Assembly: GCA_905221605.1 (NCBI GenBank)
Contig: CAJNDS010002318.1
Coordinates: forward strand, 126,001 to 190,000
Length of the DNA stretch: 64,000 nt
Origin: Symbiodinium natans
Taxonomy: Eukaryota > Sar > Dinophyceae > Suessiales > Symbiodiniaceae
Reading direction: 5' to 3'
Positions 50,530 to 60,225 of the stretch are shown here, piece by piece. A program made the position numbers and the translations under genes. Under the pieces are notes generated by a model, which was not told the DNA's origin, ran no database searches, and worked only from the letters and a program-made list of their open reading frames with translations. How positions within the stretch are numbered: position 1 is the stretch's first letter; each line of letters starts with the position of its first letter.

Positions 50530-51395
50530 GACTTCAGAAATTTTGAAAATTCGTTGAATGGTGCTGAATCCAGGGAAGAATAAGGGCTGGGCGGCTGGGC
50601 TAAAAGTCGGGCCCTTCTCCTCTTTGAAGAGGGCTGCGTGTCTCTTACGCTGATGTCTTCGCAGAGCGCCCATTCCTGAAATCTGCATCCCACAGTGCTG
50701 GCAGGTTGTGATTGCATTGGGTTCAAATGTGTCGCTTGGCTCCATAGTATCCAATCTTAGATAGACCTGATGTGCTCTGTGCATGATTCCGCGCCTCAAG
50801 AGTTCCTCATCGCTTGGACGATCCATCTGTCTTTGTATGAAGCGCTGAAGTCTGTCTCGAAGAAAGTCTTGCGCAAACCTAACCTGGTGAGAACAGAGGC
50901 ATTGGACTCTCCAGTGTGTTGTGAGGAGCTATCAACCACAAACCTGACCTGATAGCTATAATGGGGGTACAGTCTTTCCAGACCATTGGGAGTGACTCCT
51001 GTGATGTGAAGGCAGTAGGTGGCTGAGGCCCACGCTGTTGCTTGGTAGACTTGGAGCCGTTTGGCCTGGGTGAAGATTCGACTGTTTCTGACCATGTGCG
51101 CAACATCCTTCGTGGCGGTTTTGCTGCATTTGAGGCGATGTTCGAGAGTTTTGTCTTCATAGCTGTGATCGGAAAGTACAATGCCAAGGTCAGGGGTTGA
51201 TCGCTGAACGGGTATCCTTCTACCTGAGGGAAGAACCAAAGGATTTGGGCAGCAGTTTAAAATGCGTAACACTTTGACCTTATGTGGAATGACTCCAAGG
51301 CTCCAGCAACGAAGCTTGCAGTGTTGGAGTCCTTGCACGTTATGAAGGAAATCAGTCAGCGTCGGCTCCAGCATGTCGCTTCGACCCTGTTCCAA
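50530..51395 (-). pseudogene. 5'-truncated LINE reverse transcriptase C-terminus with C2H2 finger
   Basis: Minus frame 50796-51395 reads like the post-catalytic part of a LINE RT: KVKVLRILNCC, LGIVLSDHSYEDKTLEHRLK, SRIFTQAKRLQVYQATAWAS, GVTPNGLERLYPHYSYQVRF. After a one-base slip near 50880 the sense continues as FAQDFLRDRLQRFIQRQMDR. It then reaches a C2H2 finger CQHCGMQISGMGALRRHQRKRH, the usual tail of dinoflagellate-type LINEs. The catalytic FADD and endonuclease parts are missing. The truncation point at about 51400 coincides with the edge of the right inverted repeat. Confidence 0.7.
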
Positions 51396-51404
51396 AATTC
51401 TGCA

Positions 51405-51725
51405 TACCCCGCGGGCTGGGGTTGAGGGTTAAGGGTTCAACTCAGACCTCGGGTCGGACACCAGGCGGGGGGGGGCAGCCCCAACCCAGGTTCAGGTTCG
51501 GGTTAACCCGGACCCTAACGTGGCCTTCCCTTACCCTCGCTTCTATACGGGGAGAAGAGTGGGCTGGCAAAAACAACAGGCCCCCCCGCCATGACAGGGG
51601 TGGAATTTAAACTCATTCTCCTCAAGAAACAAAAAAAACAGAAACGAGGGGGATGGAATTTGGACCAATTCTTTACTTCTCCAATGATTTTCGAAAGATG
51701 AACACAAGAAACAAAAACGACGAGG
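51405..51725 (-). repeat. Long inverted repeat, right copy
   Basis: Reverse-complement copy of 25741-26245 with internal deletions. Inner edge CATACCCCGCGGGCTGGGGT mirrors the left inner edge AGCCTGCAGGGTATG. It continues outward into a tandem family built on the same GAAACGAGGGGTGGAATT words. Confidence 0.7.
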
Positions 51726-52330
51726 GGTGGATTTTAGATGAATTCTCTATGATTTTCGAAGAACACAAGAAAACAAAAAAACGATGAACGACGGATACTT
51801 CTCTCTACTCAGCTTCTCTGATTCCGAATAATGAGCAAAGAAAATCAAGAAACGAGGGGGTGGAATTGGATGAATTCTCTGCTCCTCTGATTTCGAAATA
51901 ACTTCTCTCATTCTCTCTTTCGAAAAAAACATACAAGAAACAAAAATTAAGAAACGAGAGGGGTACGTCTACTTCTCGACTTCTTCTCGGCTTTTCGAAC
52001 AATGAACACAAGAAGCAAACCAAGGAGTGGAATTAGATAATTCCCTGCTCCTCTGATTTTTCGAAGAACACAAGAAACAAAAAACGATGAACGACAGAAA
52101 CTTACTGTCTCCACTTCTCTGATTCTTGAATAATGAGCACAAAGAAATCGAGGGGTGGATTTAAATTCTCCGCTCATTCTCTGTTTTTCGCAAATGCAAG
52201 AAACAAAAACCAGAAAACGACGAGGGATTCAGACTGCGTTTCTCGATGTCTTCTTGGCTTTCGAACAATAAACACAAGAAGAAACGGGGGGCCTTTTAGA
52301 TTAATTCTTTATCCCTGGTGGTCTGCTGAC
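51590..52330. repeat. Degenerate tandem repeat of about 100 nt units
   Basis: Recurring lines (A)CACAAGAAACAAAAA..GA(A)ACGAGGGG.TGGA.TT.AGAT.AATTCTCT..CTCCTCTGATTTTCGAA occur six to seven times with heavy variation. The left inverted repeat carries a single inverted unit. Confidence 0.7.
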
Positions 52331-52850
52331 TGGTTTTGAAAGTGACTGCTAGTGTTGCTTCTTGTCATCCTAAAACCTGAAACGGCAAGGCGCTCGAGAT
52401 CAAAAAAATCGTGCCGTGTCGATTTTGCAGTTGTGACAGTTTTGTGGCACGCTGGCTGAATTTTGAAAGAGTACAAGCTGCTGTGTTGCTTCCCGTCATC
52501 CTAGACTTGAAAGAAGAGAGCCCCAGGATCGACAGGACACTGTCCCAATGAACCAATCCCACAGCCTTCGTTTCTTGTTTTGTGTCTTGTGTTCATCAGA
52601 AGATCTGAGGAGTAAAGCGGGGGTGAAGGGGGGCCTTCGCGCGAAGTCTGCACACAGCGCGCGAAAGTCCGCGAAGCGCGCGAGGCCCTGAAAGTGCGAA
52701 GTCGCGAAGGCGCGCAGTCCGCGAAGTGCGAAGCCCCGCTCAGCGCGCTGAAGAAGCGCGAAGTCCGTGAAGCCCGTGAAGCCCGCAAAGCGCGCGAAGC
52801 GCGTGAAGCGTGTGAAGCGCGTGCGCGCGTCGGCCCCAGGCGGACCATAG
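52331..52850. repeat. Spacer and GCGCGAAGT-type short repeat
   Basis: 52640-52830 is built from GCGCGAAG, GCGAAGTCC and GTGAAGC words that also spell AREARKAREAR in one plus frame. The first 300 nt are plain, with TTTTGAAAG(A/T) and TCATCCTA words repeated at 52340-52510. No gene. Confidence 0.6.
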
Positions 52851-53905
52851 TCAAAAACTTTTCAAACTTTTTCAAACTTTTTCAACTTTTGAAACTATTA
52901 AAACAATTAAAACTACTAAAACCATGAAAGGATCCTTCGTAATAGTTTGAATTGTTTGGGAGGCTTTTTAAGGCTCAAACTATTATTGCTATTAAAACAA
53001 AAAAGAGGCTTCATTTTATTGTTTCATAGTTTTAATAGTTGTAACAGTCTTAATAGTTGTAAAAGTTTTGAAAGTTCAGGAATCTCCTGTCCAGGCCTAG
53101 CCTCTTTCACAGTTCAAACTGTTAAAACTAAAACTAGTAAAACGGCTTCTTCTTAATAGTTTTCATAGTTTCAATAGTTTTAATAGTTTTAATCCTTTTA
53201 ATTGTTTTAATAGTTGCAATAATTCTAATAGTTTTCATAGTTTTAATATTGTTAATAGTTTTAATCGTTTTTTTGGAGGTTTTTGAAAAGTTCAAACTAT
53301 TAAACCTATTAAAACTTTAAAAAGGATAAGGCCTGGCCAGCAGATTCCTGAAAATTCAAAACTTTAGAACCTTTAAAACTATTAAAACGAATAAACTATT
53401 GAAACCATTAAAACCATTACAAGGAATCCTTTTAAATAGTTTTAATATTTTGGGAGGTTTTCTAAGAGTTGAAACTGATATAACTATTAATACTATTAAA
53501 AAAGGCTTCTTTTTCAGGCTTCTTTCTAATAGTTTTCATAGTTTTAATAGTTTTAATCGATTTAAAAGTTTTAAAAGTTTTGAAAGTTCAGGAATCTCCT
53601 GGCCAGGCCTTCTCCTTTTTAATAGTTTTTATAGTGTGGGAGGCTTTTTAAAATTCAAACGACTAAAACTATTAAAGCTAGTAAAACTATTAACAAAGGC
53701 TTCTTTTTCATCGTTTTAGTATGTTAATAGTTTGGGAGGCTTTCAAAAGTTCAAACTTTCAACACTATCAACACTTTCAAAAGGAGAAGGCCTGGCCAGG
53801 AGATTCTTGAGCTTTAAAAACTTAACAATCATTCAAGCTATTACAACTATTAAAACTATTAACGCCATTAAAACCATTACAAGGAATCCTTTTTCCCCAC
53901 CCTCG
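52851..53905. repeat. Alternating inverted AT-rich modules (AAAACTATT / AATAGTTTT)
   Basis: Modules of about 240 nt alternate in orientation. The core AGTTCAGGAATCTCCTG(T/G)CCAGGCCT is at about 53073 and 53585. Its inverse AGGCCTGGCCAG(C/G)AGATTC is at about 53329 and 53789. TTTGGGAGG(C/T)TTT marks other edges (52957, 53450, 53635, 53731). AAAACTATTAAAAC fills the arms. Transcripts would fold into long hairpins. No gene. Confidence 0.8.
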
Positions 53906-53949
53906 GTGTGGGGTTGTTAGATTTTAAACTACTCTTCTCCTCGCCCGGT

Positions 53950-54290
53950 CTACTCCTCGCTCATCCTTGGACTGCCCAACCCCAAATGTCCCGGAGTGCC
54001 CGAATTTGGAGTGTGCCTGGAGTGCCCAGCCCAGGAGTGCCCAACCCCAGAGTCTCCCCAGAGTGCCCAGCCCCAGAGTCTCCTAAAATGCCCAACCCCA
54101 ATCGGGCTGGAGTGCCCAGCCCCAGAGTGTCCCCAGCCCCAGAATCTCCCTGGACTGCCCAACCCCAGGTCTCCTGGAGCCCAACCCCAGAGTGTCCGTC
54201 TCCCTACCCCAGAGTCTCGTGCCCAACCCCAGAGTGTCCCCGGAGTGCCCAGCCCAGAGTGTCAACCCTAGAGAATCTCTACCAAGAGAG
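53950..54290 (+). repeat. CAGCCCCAGAGTCTCCxxGAGTGCC tandem array
   Basis: About a dozen imperfect units of 20-30 nt of the form GAGTGCCCAGCCCCAGAGTCTCC. Open plus frames spell PECPAPESP repeats with irregular unit length; treated as a non-coding minisatellite. Confidence 0.75.
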
Positions 54291-54344
54291 GGTGGGGATG
54301 TTCGAAGTAAAATAATTCATAGTTTTAATAGTTTGGGGGGCTGT

Positions 54345-54823
54345 TTACAAGTTCAGAGCAACGGCTGCTTCAGCGTTCAACGACTTGATGAGCAGGTCTG
54401 CCGTATTGATCTTGGTGCCGCTTTGAGGAGCTCGAACTGTTTGTTCGCTAGCTTCCCTTGGATCCATAGGCAGCGGGTCTGCACGTGTCTCGACTTGCCC
54501 CCGCATCTTCACATCCAGTCCCCATCCACGGAGCAGCTCGTGCGTCGCGATTCCGCTGGCCACGTCCTTGACTAGTGAATAATGCTCGTCCTCACCCAGA
54601 TCTCCACCGAAGATAACGACGCAGTATTTTGGAGGTTGCTTGAATGTCGTACCTCATGACGCCCGTAGTAGCATACAGCATACCAGTCCTGTTTTGTGCT
54701 CTTAAGAACAACACAAGCCTGGGATGGCGAGGCACCCAGCGAATAATTCATGTTTGTCCGCATGTCAGTGTTCCATGGTTTCATCAGGAACGGGAGGCCA
54801 TTCCAGCATGAGGTTGTTGTCAA
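54345..54823 (-). pseudogene. Ty1/copia-type RNase H remnant
   Basis: Minus-strand pieces in three frames spell the last part of a copia polyprotein: VVLKSTKQDWYAVCYYGRHE, VEIWVRTSIIH, SGIATHELLRGWGLDVKMRG, TRCLWIQGKL and KINTADLLIKSL. These match the pattern of copia RNase H ends (alkS.kQ..va.S..e.E ... G...RR.G.gk.rH...r.LW.Q ... N.ADl.TK.L). Stops and frame changes show it is dead. It abuts the start of the downstream plus-strand gene. Confidence 0.5.
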
Positions 54824-54885
54824 TTGCTGCTTGGTACTGCAGCCAAAGGAGCTTAGTAGTCGTCTATTGTTTGCTTACATCAGCA

Positions 54886-57372
54886 ATGGCAGTTCTAAAG
54901 TGGTTTGTGCTGGCCTTGTCAGTGCAAACAGCTCGAGCTTCGCGTGCAGCTGTGGATTACGAAGCTGCAACAGAACGTGACAAGGATGACTATCATGCAG
55001 AAACACAGTCCTTTGCTGACGATTGCCGGGGTCTTGCAGAATCTGAGTGCAACGGCTGGGAAGGCTGCGTGTGGGAGAAGCGAGCCTGTCGCTCAACTTG
55101 CATGGACCACGGCAGGTCAACATGCCCGGGTGTAATATGCCGTTGGACGGCTGTAGCCAGCAAACATATATGCATCCCGCGCCAAGAATCGGAGACCTGT
55201 GCGGCCTACTACCCCCTGGGCAAAGAAAAATGTGTAGAACATGATTGCAGTTGGGATGATGCAAATCACACCGGCGGGGCCTACTTAGCGTGCTTGCCTT
55301 TCTGTGATCGCTACACTGCAGCGGAATGCCCAGAGCCAGATTGTGAGCAGTCGCTTGGAGCTTGCGTTGCCACTGTGCCCAAGCCCCTACCAGATGTGCA
55401 GGTCACAGAACTCCGTGATTGCAAGAAAGTGCACGAACCTGATTGCAACAGCGCAGGCAGCTGTGTTTGGGAGAAAGGAGCTTGTCGCTCAACTTGCAAG
55501 AATCATAGCTCATCAAATTGCCCAGGCGTGGAATGTCGCTGGGGGCTGAAACGCTGGTATGTCTTGTTCGACGGTGAATGCCTACTGCGCAAGCAGTCCG
55601 AGGCGTGCTGGCAGTATCATTCTGACCGACAAGAATGTCGAGAGAAGGATTGCGACTGGGTACAAAACGGCTACCCAGGAATGTCGTACAGCTACTGCCT
55701 CCCAAAGTGCCACCGATACAGCCAAAAGGCAGAGTGCCCAGAGACGGAATGTCAGTGGAAAGAAGAGATTTGTCATCCCAAGCACTTACCAGAGGACGTT
55801 TCATGTTCAGATCTCAACGTTAGACAGTGCGGTTATTTGCTTCCTGGCAAGTGTGACGTGCTCGAGCTTCCGAAGAGCCGCTTCAAACGTTTTTTCGGGA
55901 TTAGAGGACACGAGGTCTGCGAAACCCATTCAATCATCAACTACTATCGCGAGTTCAAGAAGTTTGCTGTTCACAATGCAACACGCGCAGTTCCAGACCT
56001 GCTCCCGAGTTGCAGGCAACATGAGACTCAGGAAGATTGTCAAAATCAAGTTCTTTGCGAGTGGAGGGCCTTTCGTTGGGATGACCACAAGACGTCTGAG
56101 GCTCGTTGCACCGTGAAATGGGAAGCGGACGTTTTAGTACAGACCCGGGCTGTCAAAGAAGCCAGCAATCCAACCAGGCGCCTTGCGGGTGCTGCTGGCG
56201 CAGCAATAAGCCTTCCAGTTGCCGCGGTGATGGGGCTTGCTGGGGCAGCAGGGGTGGCTTTAATCTATGGCATTATGACTGTCGGATACACTCTGACCAT
56301 GGGTGTAGCGTTTCCGCCTTCTCTCCTGTTTTTGCCCTTTGCAGCTATTGGTATGGCTTTGGGGATCCTGTTTTTTGGAGCGCTTGCTGGGTATGCAGTC
56401 GTCAAAGCCTGTGGCAGGCAGGTGTTCGAGTTGGCCAGCATGTCTTCCATGAAGTGGGCACAGGTGAAAGTGGCGTCAGGCAACTTTTGCCAGAAACTCT
56501 TCGAAGGAGTCAGTCCACTCCGTGAATCTTCTGTTCGGACCGTGTCGGACAGGCTGATAAAGGCAGACAGGCAGTGTGCAGCAAAGCTCTCCAACAATGG
56601 GACAAAGCTGCACTCAGTATCACGTACACGTGAAAGGCCTGGGTGGATGGCAGCCCAGGACAGCATCTGCAAGGACTTGTGCATCGACCTTGTGGATACC
56701 ATCCATCACAACATGGCAAACATCATGGTTGCAGGTGGCACGAAGAATGTGCTCAAGGCCTGTGCCGCCATGGTGATCCAGCCCGTCGAGTCTCACATCT
56801 TGAGCTGTTGTGGCGAAGCATGTGGCTGGAATAAGCTGACAGGGTTCTGCGAGAACTGGTTTTTTATGTCTTCTGCAGACAAGTCTTTGTGGCTGGACGA
56901 GTGTTGCAGTGAGATTCAGATTGTGGAAGGCTCAGATCGCCAGATCATGTGTAACAGCGTGGCCACTTTGGCAGAAAGGAAGGAGTTAACAAAAGAAGAC
57001 ATCAAAGAGACAGATCTGGGGCTTCAGTTCAAGCTCGGCCACAGCCCTGAAAAGGATGACAAAAAAATTACAGGATGGCTAAGGAGCTTCGGCTCTAAGA
57101 TGAAAAGTGCTTGGAGCACACTGTTTGGTTCAAAGGAAGGGCAGACTGCCTTCTTGCAGAACGTCACACCTTATCACGTCCCAGAAGAATCTGTGGCTTC
57201 AGGTCTCGAGCTAAAGGAGGAACAGAGCAACGACGGCCGCATCCCAGGCTTCGATGCCTTTGATGATGGTGATGATGATGACGAGGACGGCTCATCATGT
57301 GCACAGCGCTTGGAGTGCGGAGCGTTGACTGCGGCAGTCCAAAATGCCTGCAAAGTGACTTTCCCACTCTGA
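54886..57372 (+). CDS. Cysteine-rich secreted/membrane protein with duplicated ectodomain
   Basis: The ATG at 54886 starts a signal peptide (MAVLKWFVLALSVQTARAS); the open frame extends further 5' without sense, and TTTGCTTACATCAG just upstream could be a trans-splice acceptor. The 828-residue product has two tandem Cys-rich repeats of about 155 residues. Both carry CVWEK.ACRSTC...CPGV.CRW and C.(P/R)..C...AECPE..C. A third Cys-rich part follows (CRQHETQEDCQNQVLCEWRA). About residues 430-520 hold two or three hydrophobic spans (AISLPVAAVMGLAGAAGVAL, LLFLPFAAIGMALGILFFGA). A C-terminal domain with Cys pairs and an acidic tail (DAFDDGDDDDEDG) completes it. Likely surface or vesicle protein; no known family. 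The last residues may be intronic. Confidence 0.75.
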   Translation: MAVLKWFVLALSVQTARASRAAVDYEAATERDKDDYHAETQSFADDCRGLAESECNGWEGCVWEKRACRSTCMDHGRSTCPGVICRWTAVASKHICIPRQESETCAAYYPLGKEKCVEHDCSWDDANHTGGAYLACLPFCDRYTAAECPEPDCEQSLGACVATVPKPLPDVQVTELRDCKKVHEPDCNSAGSCVWEKGACRSTCKNHSSSNCPGVECRWGLKRWYVLFDGECLLRKQSEACWQYHSDRQECREKDCDWVQNGYPGMSYSYCLPKCHRYSQKAECPETECQWKEEICHPKHLPEDVSCSDLNVRQCGYLLPGKCDVLELPKSRFKRFFGIRGHEVCETHSIINYYREFKKFAVHNATRAVPDLLPSCRQHETQEDCQNQVLCEWRAFRWDDHKTSEARCTVKWEADVLVQTRAVKEASNPTRRLAGAAGAAISLPVAAVMGLAGAAGVALIYGIMTVGYTLTMGVAFPPSLLFLPFAAIGMALGILFFGALAGYAVVKACGRQVFELASMSSMKWAQVKVASGNFCQKLFEGVSPLRESSVRTVSDRLIKADRQCAAKLSNNGTKLHSVSRTRERPGWMAAQDSICKDLCIDLVDTIHHNMANIMVAGGTKNVLKACAAMVIQPVESHILSCCGEACGWNKLTGFCENWFFMSSADKSLWLDECCSEIQIVEGSDRQIMCNSVATLAERKELTKEDIKETDLGLQFKLGHSPEKDDKKITGWLRSFGSKMKSAWSTLFGSKEGQTAFLQNVTPYHVPEESVASGLELKEEQSNDGRIPGFDAFDDGDDDDEDGSSCAQRLECGALTAAVQNACKVTFPL

Positions 57373-57457
57373 AGTAATCTTTGTTGTCTTTTTTGCTTTT
57401 GCTGTTTTGTGGCATGTTCCAGCAGGTGCTCATGTAGAGCATTTTTTCTGCGCGCAG

Positions 57458-57786
57458 CGGAGGTGAAAGACTCCTGGAGCCGGATGCAGCCTGCAACAAA
57501 TCCTTTATGCGAGCGTGAGTCTAAGGAAGTGTCGGACGCAGACCACTGCTTCGAGTTCGGGAAGTCTGTGAAGGATGCCGTGGTGCTGACCTTCGCGATC
57601 GAGCAATTCTCAGAGGGCTCGGGGTACAGTCTCACATGCTACGCCCACACAGAGACCAACTTTGAGCCGTGTCATAGCTATCTGCCAACACCGACAGCCA
57701 TCACCCACCACATGATGAGAGATCCAGTTGCCACGGACCTCAGGAGCTATTATTTTCTGCGCGACTTGACCAACAGACCTAAGTGA
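57458..57786 (+). CDS. Possible terminal exon of the cysteine-rich gene
   Basis: After a TTTTTTCTGCGCGCAG acceptor at 57457 the frame reads EVKDSWSRMQPATNPLCERE, has further Cys (DADHCFEFGKSVKDAV, SLTCYAHTETNFEPC) and stops at 57784-57786. A GC donor inside the last codons of the upstream frame (about 57350) would join in phase, but the join is not certain. It could instead be a separate small gene whose first exon is not seen. Confidence 0.45.
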
Positions 57787-58020
57787 CTTCGGCGCTTGTG
57801 GGCAAAAACTCTAGTGCCCGCCTCCTTGTTGTGATGCTTAGAATTGAGTCCTCACACATTCCCTGTTGGCTTCTGCAAGGACAAGTGTCTCATGCCGAGC
57901 ATGTTGCTTGCTCCGCTTCTTTCATGAGCATCTTGCCCTGCACTGGCGTGCTGATGGACGTCATGCGCCCCTCAAGAGCCAGGGTAGCGGGTTAGCGTGG
58001 GCTAGCAGTCCTTCGTTGTC
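57787..58020. other. Short intergenic gap
   Basis: 230 nt between two plus-strand genes. It ends GCTAGCAGTCCTTCGTTGTC just before the ATG of the next gene, where CTAGCAG is a possible trans-splice acceptor. Tight same-strand spacing fits dinoflagellate unidirectional gene clusters. Confidence 0.4.
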
Positions 58021-58681
58021 ATGGCAAATCTTAGTTACGTGTTGTTGCTATGGAGTTTCCCTGCGCTGGGAGCTTGTGCGAGGACCAGCAGTGAAGCCAT
58101 AGCAGTGGACTTGGCACCCGCCCTGGATTCAGGGGGAGAGTGCCGAACAACCAGATCGTGCGCAGAGCTGGCAGTGGCCGCAGCAGAGAACGAAGGCAAT
58201 CGGAGCCAGCTGCAGCAGCAGTATGCCAGAAGCAGGAGAAATTCGAGATGGAATACGCTGGCTGACAAAGCGGCAAAGCTTTGTCCGGAACATCCGGATG
58301 TCTTGATCGGGTTGATCAAGAGCAATGTTTCAGAAGCATGGGGTTTTCCAATCGCTCGTGAAGCTATGGCAAATGGTTGTGAACAGTGCTTGAAGCAGAT
58401 TCTGCCACGAATGAACCTCAGCGAGGCTGAGGCCGCTTGCGACAGGTGCTACGATCTGCAGGCCGGTTGGCGGGTGGGGAGCTGCAAGTGCGGCTTCACG
58501 CTGGCTCACTACGCAGCGCTTCAGGATCCGAAGTTCTTAACTTTGCTGCAGCAGGCAGGTGCCAACCTGAGCAGCACCGATGCGGAAGGCCTCGGAGTGA
58601 CGCCTGCGCATTTGGCGGTCATCCGCATGAAGAATCATGCTGGGATGGAGTCCTTGATGAAGCTCAGTGAGCTCGGCGCCC
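58021..58681 (+). CDS. Ankyrin/Cys-rich/multi-span membrane protein, exon 1
   Basis: ATG with a signal peptide (MANLSYVLLLWSFPALGACA). A helical part follows with a Cys cluster (GCEQCLKQILPRMNLSEAEA, CDRCYDLQ). Then come ankyrin repeats: GFTLAHYAALQDPKFLTLLQ and GVTPAHLAVIRMKNHAGMES. The best exon end is 58681, where a GC donor (C|GCCGGC) joins in phase to 59114 and yields SELGARLDVQDKDGNTPAH, a normal ankyrin continuation. The frame beyond this point runs into telomere-like intron sequence. Product: probably a membrane protein with luminal or extracellular ankyrin repeats. Confidence 0.7.
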
Positions 58682-59113
58682 GCCGGCGCCCCAGGTGATG
58701 GTTTAAGGTTTCGTGTTTGGGGTTCAGGGTTTGACCAAGTGATCGTGTCAACAGTCCCTTTTCGTGGTGTCAAAGTCTTCGTCGGTCAGCCTGGAGCCTG
58801 CCGGCAGACGTAGGAAGATGTAGGAAGCTACTGGCCCAGTTTAGGCTTTGCTTAGACACCTTCGGCAGCAGCCGGAAGTTATAGACACCGTCAGAGTCAG
58901 AATACTTGCTGGCCCAGAAGGGCTCCCACATCTCATGTCTTTGTGATTCATTGTTGTGCAACTGGCTGTGAGGATCTGGTAGGTAGACAAAAGTTCATAT
59001 TCGCAATGGTGAGCAAAAAGAGCATCTTGCAAAGTGTATGCGGCACGCAAAGTACAGATCGGCAATCATGCCCGACACGGGGTTGTGCCATCGAAGTATG
59101 CAAGCCTGCTGAG
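58682..59113 (+). other. Intron 1 of the ankyrin/membrane gene
   Basis: 432 nt, inferred GC...GAG intron. It carries degenerate TTTAGGG-like text at its 5' end (58700-58733: TTTAAGG, TTTGGGG, TTCAGGG). Confidence 0.5.
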
Positions 59114-59812
59114 GTCTGGATGTGCAGGACAAAGACGGCAATACGCCTGCACATGTCGCATGCCAAGAGCTTGAGGAGTCTGAAGATAACAACATCACCG
59201 CAGTGCTTTCTATAATTCGCAGTTCAGGTGGCAACTTGTCCTTGGCGGATAAATACGGACGCACTCCAGCACACGCATGTGCGGCTGGGAAGAACAACAG
59301 AGGAAGCCCAAAGGCAATCGAATTCTTGTATGAAGTGGATCCTCGGTCGTTCGAGATCAGAGACCACTCAAACCGAACCGTGCAGGATATTGCAGAAGCA
59401 GCTGGGTCCGTTGTGGAAGTATTCTTTGCAAAGCTGAGGGCAAACCAGTTGCAGCTTCAAGCAAGCAAGCTGGCCTTCGAAGCCATCAAAATGGCGCATG
59501 TTTGCAACAAACTGGATGAACAGGTCCAAGCAATGTTTGACTGTGCAGATCAAGTGATCCACATTCCAAAAGGCTATGCCATCACAAGCCAGAGGGCCAT
59601 CTGTCCTGAGGATGCCGAAGAGTGTGCAGTGAAGTGCCCCAATCCCAAAGCATGCCCTGGTGGGCTCTACTCAAATCAGCACTGCGGCGAAGGATATCAC
59701 ATGGAGAGTGTGGGCTGCTCTCAGTGTGACATAGGCTTCGGCCGAAGCAATCAAGATCCCTTCGTGTGTGGCCGCTGCGCAGCTGCCTGGCAGATGCTGG
59801 GTTGCTGGTAAT
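59114..59812 (+). CDS. Ankyrin/Cys-rich/multi-span membrane protein, exon 2
   Basis: Continues the ankyrin repeats (DKDGNTPAHVACQELEESED, ADKYGRTPAHACAAGKNNRG). A helical stretch follows (FFAKLRANQLQLQASKLAFE). Then a Cys-rich segment C.N..ACPGGLYSNQHCGEGY, GCSQCDIGFGRSNQDPFVCG, RC. The last segment resembles the GCC2/GCC3 or ephrin-receptor-like Cys modules that precede membrane spans in many protist surface proteins. The frame meets TAA at 59810-59812, so a splice donor must lie shortly before. Confidence 0.7.
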
Positions 59813-59879
59813 CAAGAGTTTCAACGAAGTTGCGATAAGAAGAAAACAGCGTTATTTGCTGCAAAATCACAGCCTAGTA

Positions 59880-60187
59880 ACTTAGCTTCAAATCCTCAAC
59901 AGCAGTTCAGGATGTGGATGGTGCACCTGGGCAAGCCGGTCGGGATCTACATTCTCAGCGTGCGGTCTGCCCGGCCTAATAGGGATCTTCAAGGTGTGCT
60001 CTTCAACATGTTGCTCTCCTTCGGCACCGTGGCAGCGTCGCTGTGGCCAGCCATCAAGGACTCGGAGGCCTACAGCCGTACGTTCCCCGCGATCCGAGTC
60101 CTTGTGAGCGCAGGCAGGGGCGCATTGCAGCTGATATCCTCCTCCTTACGTAGTGGGAGTCAGTCCTGCAAACTCTCACTGAGGTGA
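59880..60187 (+). CDS. Ankyrin/Cys-rich/multi-span membrane protein, middle exon (limits uncertain)
   Basis: A plus frame with MWMVHLGKPVGIYILSV, a hydrophobic piece (GVLFNMLLSFGTVAASLWPA) and FPAIRVLVSAGRGALQLISS. It fits the first membrane spans after the Cys-rich module. CAACAGCAG at about 59904 is a likely acceptor. Exact edges are not resolved. Confidence 0.5.
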
Positions 60188-60225
60188 TGCATCGATGTCT
60201 GCAACTACCCCGTGGCATGGTCCCA

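Noticed and set aside
49953-50726. 257-residue minus frame
   Set aside because: Mostly overlaps dispersed repeats and runs in a different frame from the C2H2-finger LINE tail.
25741-51725. Maverick/Polinton or giant-virus-like unit because of the long inverted repeats
   Set aside because: No protein-primed DNA polymerase, packaging ATPase, capsid or retroviral-type integrase is visible; the genes are reverse transcriptases of three retroelement types.
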